In this document: positions 32,161-42,216 of the stretch, in pieces
How the letters are laid out: every line of letters starts with the position of its first letter
Numbering within the stretch: position 1 is the stretch's first letter
Assembly: GCA_015501595.1 (NCBI GenBank)
Contig: JADNRX010000126.1
Span: 62,001-126,000, forward strand
Reading direction: 5' to 3'
Source of the DNA: Hymenopellis radicata
Taxonomy: Eukaryota; Basidiomycota; Agaricomycetes; Agaricales; Physalacriaceae
DNA length: 64,000 nucleotides
Notes under the pieces: model-generated
Database searches by the model: none
Seen by the model: the letters and a program-made list of their open reading frames with translations, nothing else
Told to the model about the DNA's origin: nothing
Translations under genes and position numbers: made by a program

Positions 32161-33576
32161 AGTGGACAAACGAGGTAGATTCCACTCCGTTCATTGCCGA
32201 TAAATATAAGGTTGAGTGACCGGGAGCATGGGGATAGGCCTGTCCAGGAGACGAGACCAGATACAACGGGATCAATTCACAGATCATATCCAAGCTGTAT
32301 CCAAGGATTTGCCGTTCTGAGTGTTGTGAGGTCCTGTTCGGGCTTCAAGACCAACGTGAATCATATCACCGGTCAACAATACACTCCCCGCACCAGATGC
32401 CGATGAGCACCTCGTCGCGTCCCGCAGCAAGTCGCAAATCGTGAAAGAGATTCGATTTGCAAAGTCTGCCCTCTGGGGTGCTAACCTCTGACATTGCGGC
32501 TTCGCCGTCGGGTACACTGCCGCTGATGGCGAGAGCTGTCATTCTATCCGCAAGTTGAATCCCGACGTGTCTGACGATGAAACATTAGGATCTTGCATTG
32601 TATTACAGCTTTATATAGACCAACCTTTCAACGTCGCACAGGTCCAATCAATCGGAGGTTCAGTTGACTGAGTGGTGACTGACAACAAGTTTGTTCAACA
32701 GTCCTGTTGAGATGCGGAAAGCGTGAGACGAAAACACTGCAGACACTGAGACGGCAAAACATGCCCTACTCACGAATTCGAAATATATGGGATCATTCGC
32801 TCCGGTCTGCAGCGCAGACTTGGCACAAGGCGGCGTAATTGCAGTCTTCGCCGTCCTAAAAGACGGCCAGATGTTTCCAGAGAAATAACTCCATGGAGGA
32901 TCGGCACGGAACAGGAGACATTTTTCTAATATTCCGACAAGGGAAACGGTGAAGGGAGCCGATCGAATACATGGAAGTAGTAGATATCTGCCCGAGGTTT
33001 AGCACAATGTTCAATGACAATAGTATGACTGACTTAATACTAACAAGTTCAACTGGGTCGCAGTGCGCACTCGGCCAGACGAGAGAATCCTTGTCGCAGT
33101 TCTCCTTCTTTTCCACACAACGATTGACTGCATGGTAGATGTAGTGCAGGAGGTTGAACTGGATAGTAGAGCATTTGTTTATCGGGTGTCCTTCGTCGTC
33201 GGAAGTGTCGTAGCAGTTGCATAAAATTTCCATCTAAGCGCATGCAGTTCGGCAACAGGAACAGTTTGGTTATTCATTTGAGCGCGGCGGCGGGCGCGAA
33301 GATGATCATGGCAAGAACGAGGAAAGGGTGACAGACTGAGTCACGGTCACAACCACAGTAGCAGCTCCTTACTGCTCATGTTAAGATGGATGATGTACAC
33401 ATTGGTAGGGAGGAGATTTCTTAAACCCGAGTGTTGACTTTCCTAAATTAAAAGAATTTCATGTCATTTACTAAATGCTGAGTGTAAAGAAAGTTTACAA
33501 TGAATTCTCAGCTTCTTCCAAACATCTACTATTGATACATTCAATTTGTACTACACCATCTTTCAGAACATAGTCA
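32161..33576. other. Region with a possible decayed minus-strand gene
   Basis: A minus-strand frame starts at an ATG at 33233 and stays open for about 65 codons with several cysteines (a C-N-C start, KENCDKDSL, AHCDPVEL), then reaches a GTTAGT donor near 33040. Several downstream pieces are open (32284-32517 and around 32450-32560), but I could not join them into one frame. There is also a (TATA)-like word at about 32613. I treat it as a possible gene or relic of unknown function. From 33300 to 33576 nothing is seen. Confidence 0.3.
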
Positions 33577-33646
33577 GAAAAGTGAGAAGCCAACACTTTC
33601 ACAGGCAGTGATGTCCAGGCCAAACGCGATTGCGCGCAGTTCACAG

Positions 33647-34223
33647 CTAGTCCTTCTTCTTCCAATATGACACTTGGTATTCGACTACCACTCCCGCGTC
33701 AGCAACCAGCCCAATTTTCTGTCGTTCCATATCCTTCATCTCAACCTCCGTGGGAGGGCAGTCCTTGGCGGAAAGGAGCATGGTGCCTATACAACAATCA
33801 GTTCAAGATCCATCGATTGCAAACGAATCAAGCCTTACATGGAGTCTTCGTACCGTCAGGATCCAACCCCATTATCTGCTTCGCCGCGAGCACGACGAGG
33901 CCCGCCTTCCCATTCCCGGACGTGCGCGCGATCTGAGTGATCATCAACATGCACACCGCGGACCAGGAATACATGTCTGTCGACGCTTGCGCTGCGGCGA
34001 TGGCCGCGGGGGTGGAGAATATGGCTTGCGCCTCTTCCCAAGTCACAGGGGAGTATTTCGCATCGGGGAGGTTTTCCTTGAGCTGTCCAAGCGCGAATAG
34101 ACTGTTGCGGATGTCCTCATTGGTGTCCATGGATCGGGAGGGCACCGAGCTGGACTGCTTGTACCATGGGATGGGGTCATTCATGATTGCGGCGACCATG
34201 CGTCGAGCTTCTTCTCTCGACAT
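33647..34223 (-). CDS. Conserved 174-residue protein of unknown function, copy A
   Basis: Two exons (34223-33839 and 33786-33647) are joined over a 52-nt GTAAGG...TATAG intron. They encode 174 residues from MSREEARRM, ending QVSYWKKKD. I recognise no domain. The protein is mixed charged/polar with a moderately hydrophobic middle (MYSWSAVCMLMITQIAR, about residues 82-98) and a basic tail. It is cleanly open in all three array units with the same exon lengths (385 and 140 nt), which supports a real gene. It lies in the same orientation as and downstream of the WG/GW gene; the intervening space here is enlarged by insertions, including a CACTA-like element. Confidence 0.65.
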
Positions 34224-34332
34224 TGCGTGGATTGACAGAAAGACGCGGAAAGGAAGACGCGACTTTACCCCCCTACTCAATGAGGCAACTCACTATCCCA
34301 CGCACAGACCATCGCGTTCACAGGAAAAATGG

Positions 34333-34890
34333 CTGCTCTCCAGCTACTGACACTGCCGGCAAAACCCACCGTGGTTACTTTTCAACCACGTCCATCGTGG
34401 TTGTTACCGTGGTTGCAAACGTTTTGTGAACGTGTTTATGATCCTCGCGGCTTCATGCCGCACTGCTGAGATGGTACTGTCGCGGCGGTGCCGCTGACGG
34501 CACACACTGGGACACTGAGCACATCTGCTGGAAAGCCGCTGTTGGCCGAGGCGGCAAGTGGTGAGACACGACCGATAAGCATGTTTGCAACCACGGTACG
34601 TACCACGGTGCAACCACGGCGGACGTGGTTGCGTTTCAACCACACTGGGTTTTGCCGCCGGTGTGAATCATGGTTCTCAACGTCTCAAAAATGGTGACTA
34701 TGACTGGCGCGTCGTCCATAGTCGTAAACAAAGCGTGGCGTACCATCCTACAGGCAACAATTCAGTGGTTTTGCCAGACCATGGGCAGGGGTTTACTACC
34801 GTTTGAAGTATTATTGGGAAGTAAACCCAAGGTTTCGATGCACCTAGCTGTTTGATGGTAAATAACAGTTTAAAACCGGTAACAAACACC
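34333..34890. mobile_element. Unit-A-specific insertion between the two genes
   Basis: Units B and C run almost directly from the start of the 174-residue gene to the end of the WG/GW gene. Unit A has about 550 extra bases between AAAAATGGC and GTTGTGCAATC. Of these, 34351-34663 is a CACTA-like miniature element. The remaining roughly 240 bases (34333-34350 and 34667-34890) show no terminal repeats and may be an older insertion in which the miniature element is nested. Confidence 0.6.
34351..34663. mobile_element. CACTA-like miniature inverted-repeat element (313 bp)
   Basis: The ends read CACTGCCGGCAAAACCCA and, as reverse complement of the other end, CACCGGCGGCAAAACCCA. The inverted similarity extends about 50 bp inward over repeated CGTGGTTG/CAACCACG words. 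The element is flanked on both sides by the trinucleotide TGA (34348-34350 and 34664-34666). A CACTG/CACCG terminus with a 3-bp target duplication is the hallmark of the CACTA (EnSpm) superfamily. There is no coding capacity, so it is non-autonomous. Confidence 0.8.
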
Positions 34891-34984
34891 GTTGTGCAAT
34901 CAAAGAATTAATTTACATGGAGATGATAGCAATATACTACGACTATGTTGTACAAGTGGACACAAAACTGAAGCGTAAAACCCC

Positions 34985-36865
34985 TTAGGCCTTCATGACA
35001 TGATAACTCGTCAACGTCAGAGTCAGTCCTGCCAGATACCAAAACCTCAACTCGCCTCGCTTGCTCTTCTTCTTCGGCTTCTTCTCATCTACAACCTCGA
35101 AATCGTCCTGCCGCGCTATCTGCACAAACCAGCCTCCAATACCCATACCAAGGCTCAAGACTTTCGCGGTGTCATGCTCGACCAAAACGGTAATATCGTC
35201 CTTCCATGGATTGTGTGGCTTGAGATTGCCCGCAGACGACACCGGGCCACTCTCTCCCTCCGGTAGGACAGCGCCCTTCGACAACCTATGGATGGTAGGA
35301 GTATCGCCGTCCCAAGGACTGAACACGACGCGCGTAAATTTCTGTTCGAGCTCTGCCTCAATGGCATCGGGGCTCGGTTTACTCGACACAGCGGACTTTG
35401 GCGGAAGCGTGGGGGGGATGATTTTGGTGATGCGACGCGTGGAATGTTCGACGATGCCCGTCGTGTGTGTGAATGGCAGCGCGGTGGCCCCAAGGAAGGT
35501 CATCAGGCACTTTGGCACAGGCATCGCCCATTCCGCTGGGGTTTCGTCTTCGACGGGGGCAGCCCATCCAATATCCTTAGACGTGTCCCAACCGTTTCCT
35601 GAAGCGCCCCATCCATCCCCGGCAGACGTGTCCCAACCAGTGCCTTCAGTAGAACCCCAGGCAGACGTCGCTTTCATCTCGACGTCCTCCTCCACCTTGT
35701 CCTCTTGCTTGATTTCCTGGGGTAACGGCGCGGGCGCAGGCGGCTGAGACGTCGCGAACTCGTCCCCTCGGGGAAGAACACATCCGGTCTAATCTCGAAG
35801 CAATTCAAAAAAGCGGAATTCAACGCATCGGGGAAAACTTTTGCAATTTTGGAAATCAGAGGGAGCTCTTCGACAGCAATCTCCGCAATTTTGAGTGCGC
35901 GCTTTACTTTCGCCTCGCTCTCTAGGACCTTGTTCTTAAGGAGGAAGATGAGGAAGAAGCGGACTAGACGAGGAATGCTGAACAAGAAGCGATCGGAGCT
36001 GTCGAATTATCAATGAAACAATTTAAACAGATGATGAGGGAACCTACTAGATCCAGCCTTTGGTAAACATCATTTGAGATAGAAAAACCGTAACCCTTTC
36101 TTCCGGGTCGTCACAAAACGCCCATAACTTGTCAGCCATGGGGTCCGGCGAATGGGGAGGGCGACTATTCTCTTGTTCGTTTACGGGGGCACCCTCAATG
36201 CCTTCGTCAGAGTACTCGTCCTCCTCATCAAGTTCGTCCATGTCTTCGGTCGTGTCAACCTTCTTTTTCTGATTCTGGTCCTGCTGACTCGCGATGAGAC
36301 CGATAAAGATTCGCAGCTAGGTGAAGAACGAGTATCAATTTACCAGTCCACAGTACAAAACCAAAAGCATGCCTGATCATATTGATTTCGAATAGATAAT
36401 GGCGAGTTTGCTTCGTGTTCCTTGGGCCAATTTCGGCTACGCACAAAGTCTTCCGATGCCGCACGGAGACGTTCAGTCACCAACATACTAGAACCTAGTT
36501 AGTGTTACATCAAAATAACACGACTGCACGTACGGGGCGTAACCGCCAGGTTGAAGATAGTTTTCCTGACCAACCCATTCTTCGTGCCATTCCTTACCGG
36601 GTGCGGCGGCAGCCGCTTTCTTGCCTTTACGCGATTTAAGCATAGCACCGTACTGGCGCGCGTTGGTCTTCGGTACGTCCGTGGCGTGGGCGGATGGCAT
36701 AGGAACAGTGGGGATGTCAAGCGAGTCGCGTTCGATTTCGTCAGATGTTTCTCTCAAGATTCCTATCTCATGCCATTCGGTAAACGGAATGATAGTGACA
36801 CCTGGCGGTGGCCCAGCAGGAAATGGAGGGAATCGCACTTTAGTGGTAGACTGGGCCATGGCCAT
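34985..36865 (-). pseudogene. WG/GW-motif protein gene, copy A (frameshifted)
   Basis: The exons are 36865-36534, 36487-36373, 36316-36048 and 35998-34985, the same structure as copies B and C. Exon 4 is one base shorter: around 35762-35768 the plus strand reads CGTCCCCTCGG where B and C read CGTCTCCCTCGG. The shift comes just after the FFPEG motif and would replace the WG/GW region and the whole C-terminus by about 30 unrelated residues before a stop. It is either a recent pseudogene or a sequencing error; downstream of the shift the original frame is intact to the stop. Intron 2 (36317-36372) has a GC donor. Confidence 0.75.
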
Positions 36866-37400
36866 GATGGTACAACCCACGGTCTCCTCTCTATCTCTCG
36901 CACCTCGCGCTTCTCCACGGCTGCACTCTCCTCTCTTCTCCGGCTATCCTGTCCATTTCTGCGGCGATGTGGCTACCCTGGAGGTGGTCGTGTCCATCGT
37001 CTGTCTGGAAGGCGTCTCTTGGGTGTGGTGGTGGTGCTGTTTGTACGTCGAGTGAGAGGGTGGGGCACCTCTGAGTCGGGCTGGTCGTGTCCTCTTCGTG
37101 GTCGCCTCTTCCTGCGTCTCGGGGACCTCTTCCTCGGTGTCGGGGATGTTCCGGGGTGGAGACGGCGTCCTCTTGGGGGTTCGCGGTGAAAGACAGCACG
37201 TCGTATGCAGGGTTCGTGGGAGTGGACTCGAGTAGCCCTTCCTCCCCATTAGGCAGGTCCTCCTCGATCAAGTCGCGCTTTGCTCAAATCGACTCCATTT
37301 CGTGTTCTACATAGTTCTACATGCTCTAACGTAGCTTAGTAAGCCCCTGTGTGCTGCTAGACCCTCCCCCACTCGACTGAGAAAAACGCGAGCAAAATTG
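36866..37400. other. Upstream region of WG/GW gene copy A
   Basis: This is a pyrimidine/purine-skewed region with Arg/Pro-rich readable frames on both strands and no recognised gene. It is shared with unit B (48843-49385) but not with unit C, so copies A and B have a different upstream region from copy C. Confidence 0.45.
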
Positions 37401-39420
37401 TCAATAATTTCCCCTGCCAACCCGGCACGTACTTGTTTAAAAAAATACAGAGCCCCACCCGCGGAAGAGTGAGGCAAAGTATAGGATTTGCTAGAAATGT
37501 CAGTGGTCCAAGTCGAGATTTAAAGACTTACCATTTAGTGAGAGAACACCTTCTCCCGGAGTTGAACTCGCGACTGCTTGGATCTGTACCGAACGCGCAG
37601 ATCACACAGTGTCCACCCCGCCCGCGTATCTGACTCTGGGAGTGAGACTCGGTGTAAGCTAGCTAGAGTAAGTGTTCGCAGTCAAATTTGACACTTACAG
37701 TATAGCAAGGGAAGGCCTCCGCCGGAGTTGAACTCGCGACTCTTCGGATCTGCAGCGAACATCAGAACTTGCATCAGAATGCGCAGATCATGAAAACAAA
37801 GAAAGCACCTTGCTCGCATTCTGACCTTCAACCGTGATCAACAGAGAGTAATCCGCGAAGAAGACGGACCCGCGAGTCCTTGGATCTGGACCGAATCGAA
37901 TTACACCCAAAGTCAACGAGATGATGCAAGTTCGACCGCGGTGTGACCTCGCCGGCCAGCCTTGGCCCATGAAAATCTGTCTGAAAAGTGGGTTAGAGCC
38001 GTGTTGTATTTCGACAACTTGAGGGAACCTACTGGTGAAAGAGCTCGCTTCGGCGGGTATTGATCCAAGCTGTAGATTAGCCAGGCTCGATTCGGCGTCT
38101 CAACACATTTCTCGGGCCGAACAACGCAGTGAAGCGTCCGCGCGTAGTGGAGCGACAGAACGTCCGGAGCCTTGAAGGAGCGCAGCGTAGGTGGCCTCGC
38201 CGGCCAGGCAAAATTTTGAGGAAAATTGGCTGAAATTCGGGTCAAAGTTCAAGACATAACGGCGCACACGAACGACTTACGATGGTAATTCAACCCGGCG
38301 CGGACGTCAAGGCATCATCAACGAAGCGCTGCTGAGCAGACGCGGGGTGGATAAGAGCAGCGAGTGTGGCCTCGCCGGCCAGGCAAAATTTTCGGGAAAA
38401 TCGGCTGAAATGAGGGTCAGATTTAAGTCAGAACGCCACACACAACCTGAACAACTCACGTACATCAAGGCGTCGACAAAGCACTCTTGCGCAGACGCGG
38501 CGTGAATGACAGCAGCGGATAGAGATCATCTTGCGGGTGAGAGGTCAAGTCGATCCGGCACTCGGTGAGCGGTGGCGACGCCACTGGATTCGGCTAGATC
38601 CATGACACTAGACTGAAAAGGTGGTTAAAATAAGCATGAAAGCTGGAGACGAACCAAACAACTTACCTAGAAAACACAACCTCCTTGCGAGATGACGATC
38701 CACGGTGTCAAGAAATTCCAACAACGAAACCGCGTCTCTCGGGTGCCGTGTAAAGGCCGATTCGAGTGCTAAGACCAGCGCGGTGTGGCCTCGCCGGCCA
38801 GGCATCAGGTTCGGGGCGAAACGGCACTATGAAGTCGTCAGCAAACAACTCAAAGATGGCCGGAGAATGGTGGAAATACCTCATGTTCATCCGTTGTCTG
38901 GGCGCCAGGTGAATGACACCTCGGCCAGGGTGTCCTGAGGGTCTTCAAAGCCGCATAATCCCAGTCTAAAAACGTGTCAGAACACTATCAGAACAAGAAA
39001 CTGACGGCTTACAGCGTAATCCGAGGAGCGTTGTGATCGCCTCGCCGGCGGGGCGTCGACATTGCAGAAGCAGGACTAAAATGAGGCTCAGACAGGGTTG
39101 TAATACGCAGAAGAGTTAACAAACTTACAATGAGATGACGACTGCCACGAAGAGCAGCAGGAAGCTGCTCTCAAGACCGGGGGCTACATAGCTAGGAGTT
39201 GTGCTCGCCTCGCCGGCGCGGCGTCGTCCTCCAGCACATCGAGGCGTCGCTATGACAACCCGACAACGCGAGAACTGCGTGAAAAAAAAATCAGTATGTG
39301 ACGATACACAGTAAACCGAGTTCAACTCACGTTGAACATTTACGTTGGGCTCGGAGTCGAAATCCAGAGCGCTGGTAAGTCGAAGAGCACTAGAGGACAT
39401 TAAATTAGTGAGGAAATCAA
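37400..39420. repeat. Near-palindromic GC-motif array, unit A (six motifs)
   Basis: Centres of the motif GCCT(C/G)GCCGGC(C/G)AGGC or close variants start at 37951, 38199, 38374, 38793, 39044 and 39212. The core GCCGGC is self-complementary and the flanking AGGC/GCCT pair, so each is a near-perfect 16-bp palindrome. On the minus strand most are preceded by intron-like sequence (GTAAGT, then about 55 nt, then TTTCAG) and read LAGEA(T) or RAGEA. In several motifs (38199, 39212) that frame stays open for 30 or more codons; in others it meets a stop early. Between 37540 and 37760 two B-box-like GAGTTCAACTCC words lie on the minus strand. This is either an array of decayed repeated exons or a DNA-level satellite. 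Confidence 0.6.
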
Positions 39421-41270
39421 TGTAAACGACGCAAGACCGACTTACGAGGTCGTGGTGGTATGAGTGAAAGCGTGCTCGGCGTTTGCCGGATGCCGTTTAT
39501 GGTCATCACCACCATGCTCAAGAGCACCGCCGACATGCACCTCGGCGACAGCAACGCGACCACACCCTGGGGTCGAGGTCTGGCTCATACTAGGACATCA
39601 GGAGCACGCTACAACGTTACAAGTGAGCTGATAAACGTGAGGAGGACATCGAGGACGGAACTTACAGAGAGAAGGTGTGGCAAACACTATTCAGCATGCT
39701 GAATGCCTGGTCCTGGTGTGGAGCGTGTCAAGGACAGAGCACATGTGGGGAGAGGGAAAAGTGGGCAAGAAATATGGGTCACCAATTCTCGACATGGTAA
39801 TAAGGAAAGAAGGGATACCGTGCAGGGTCCGAGTTTTTCGCCGTGCCAAACACACTGGAAACAAACAGTGCCTCCGCGATCTCGGCCGTCTAGCCGCATC
39901 AAGTTTCCACAGATCTATTTTTATATATCTCCAGAAATGCATTCCAAAGCTACGGCAGTGTTGGGAATCAACAATGCCGTGGCTTTGGAATGTACTATGG
40001 CGAACTCGTCTTGTCGAAGAATTGTGTGTCGGGTCCTCGGATTCAAGTTGAGGTTCACGTTCTGTGCTTGGCGAAGATTCAGTTGCAAGACATCTGGATT
40101 CACACAGTGACAAGATTCAAGTTCAGAGGAGATCTTACGACGAAAGGAAATTGGCATAGTGATGTGATCATGGTGCGCTCTGCGCGCCCTGGAAATGTCA
40201 AGTGAGTCCTGTCACACAGCCGAAGTTCCGCATCAGTAATCGGAAATGTCTTTGTGGCGCGCGATGAAGAAAGTGTCCAAACAAGATATAGCTGAGAGTC
40301 AGAATAAAAAGTCTGTCGAAGGACATTGTCATAGCTAGTGGTCGTGTCAGGTGTTTTTGTTCCTTTCATCCCTGTCGCACCTGTTCAAGCAATGTTCAAG
40401 TCCCGAATGAAAATCCCTTTGTGCACCATCTTCAGACTGGTTGTACCGCACCTCTTGAGTCCATATTCAACATTGGATCATGCCAGATTGTCAGAAAGTC
40501 CGGGCCCAGCCGTGGAACCGCGCCAGAACTGCCTGCTATTCCTCTTCCACTCTCCTGGGCACCCCAAAACATCGCGTGCAGGTTCCTCTCGCTTCAAACA
40601 AGGCCCTGTTCTATTTCGAGAGGCGCCAAGAAGTCGACCAACCGAACTTGTCCACTTTGGGAAATCGATCCCAAGTTCTTTTCCCCGTTTCCTGTCCTAT
40701 ATCAACCTAATTCATTAATCTCTTTGGCAGACTAAAAGGCACTGAATATACCTTTAAAATGGCGGTAAAAAGTTGAAAGAAATCATGTCGAAAAAGTCAA
40801 AAGTCAAGTTGCGACTTGGGATTTTCGGACCGAGCTCGGCACGTGCCTATGACGCATACAGGCTTGTTTTCGTACTCTCACCATTCTCGCGCTCTCTTCA
40901 TCGTTGTCCGCGTCCAGCGGCCTCTCTCCGCCGCCCATCAATCTCAGTGTGCCTTAACCTTGGCGAGTCGACTTGGACCTCTATCCTTACCGCTGGAATA
41001 CCGCTCCGATACTGGTGTCTTTCGCGTTCTATACGCGTATACGATTCGACCTGCTCTGGAGGCAATCTTCCAGCTCTGAAAAGCGCTGGAACTTCAGGAA
41101 CAGAAGCTCAGGGACCTAGATGGTTACGAATCGCGGCTGGGCGCGGTGTTTCGGGTGCGTTCTTTGGGGCTTGGAAATGTTCTGGATTGTGTATTTGGGG
41201 ATTTCGGGGCCTTGGCGGCTGCATTATGACACGAGAACGATTGGAATGTGCGCGGAGGATCGGATGGTCC
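39421..41270. other. Spacer between motif array and promoter (unit A)
   Basis: No gene is called. Short plus-strand frames (39703-40110, 40338-40735, 40773-41291) have counterparts in unit B with indels that alter their frames, so they are likely not coding. GTAAGT and CAG words are frequent. Confidence 0.4.
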
Positions 41271-41284
41271 GTGCGCGGATGGGT

Positions 41285-41292
41285 GATATAAA
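41285..41292 (+). promoter_or_regulatory. TATA-box candidate (unit A)
   Basis: GATATAAA lies in a GATGGGTGATATAAAGAG context and is followed about 50-100 bp downstream by pyrimidine-rich sequence typical of fungal transcription starts (CATTCCTTCATCC, CTCATTCGCTCTTCTT). The 400 bp after it are almost unchanged in unit B (TATA at 53793-53800). Confidence 0.45.
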
Positions 41293-41775
41293 GAGGGGGG
41301 ACGTTCGGTTAGTTTATATCATTCCTTCATCCGCCACATTTCCTCTCATTCGCTCTTCTTAGGGCTTGTTCACTTCATCCTTCAACCATTTGACTCTACT
41401 CGACCCACTCCTGCGAACGGTGGGCTTTTCTCTTGGTTTCCCAGACGTTTAAATTGGGCTAACCTTTTTCTACAGCGCTGTCTATCACTGATCCGAGGCA
41501 AGTCTATACTTTTCGTGCTATATCCGCCATAATAACCCTTTACTTAGGCTGCAATTACACCCTCCTTAGCTATCCCACTGCTCTTAACCAGTTCGTTGCA
41601 CCGATCTTTCTCGACTTTCTAGACTAACCTCAGTTCAGATTTTGGAGCCCGCTTCGCAATCGCTCGAATCCGACTGAACACAGAGGTACGACTTCTTCTG
41701 TTATCTTCAACACTTATTTGACTGTCTTGTAGACCTACCTTGACATGTTGAACCCAATGGTGTCCGCGAACCGGT

Positions 41776-42216
41776 ATGATTGATCGGTTCCTCTTACTTG
41801 CGATCTTACTTCTTACCACCATGATCAAGTTTTGGTCCCGTTCTGAACCGACTGGCAACAACTTCTCAGACTACACGGATGGTGTTCTAGACACCATCTG
41901 CAACGTCTCGCGACTCTCATTCGGCGTCTCTTCGTTGCGACGCCGCCATCGCCGTGCTTGTCGCTGCCGACACTCCAACTTGAAATCTTGTCGACCTCAA
42001 TGCGGGCTGTTCCCGGGGCGTTGCCCGTCTATTGCGTACATATATGGACACCGAGTCGACGTCGTCTCCTTCCTCTATGGCCACAATACTTTCAACAATA
42101 CGCAAAGTCGCTGGGTTGCGGAAGCCAGACGCGTCTTCAGGATCGCAACACTTCGACTAAAACCGAGCCTTCTAATGGACCCCGGCAATTCTACAGTATG
42201 TCATCACCAAGTTTAG
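41776..42216 (+). CDS. Putative membrane-anchored or secreted short protein (unit A), low confidence
   Basis: This open frame of 146 codons begins at an ATG about 490 bp after the TATA candidate. It starts MIDRFLLLAILLLTTMIKFW, a plausible signal peptide or membrane anchor. The rest is arginine- and cysteine-rich without a recognisable domain. In unit B the same frame (54278-54484) stops after 68 codons because of small changes. An intron starting near the GGTATG at 41774 would make this stretch intronic instead. I consider it a weak gene candidate. Confidence 0.25.
   Translation: MIDRFLLLAILLLTTMIKFWSRSEPTGNNFSDYTDGVLDTICNVSRLSFGVSSLRRRHRRACRCRHSNLKSCRPQCGLFPGRCPSIAYIYGHRVDVVSFLYGHNTFNNTQSRWVAEARRVFRIATLRLKPSLLMDPGNSTVCHHQV

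Noticed and set aside
35061..35747. Plus-strand Ser/Val-rich frame opposite the WG/GW gene (also 47062-47751 and 59524-60210)
   Set aside because: It is a shadow of the minus-strand coding exon; the minus strand has the intron structure and the family motifs.
37913..38805. Ankyrin-like reading (GRRGHTALVLALES...) of the palindromic-motif exons
   Set aside because: Only two or three units resemble ankyrin loosely and in a frame that is closed in most other units.
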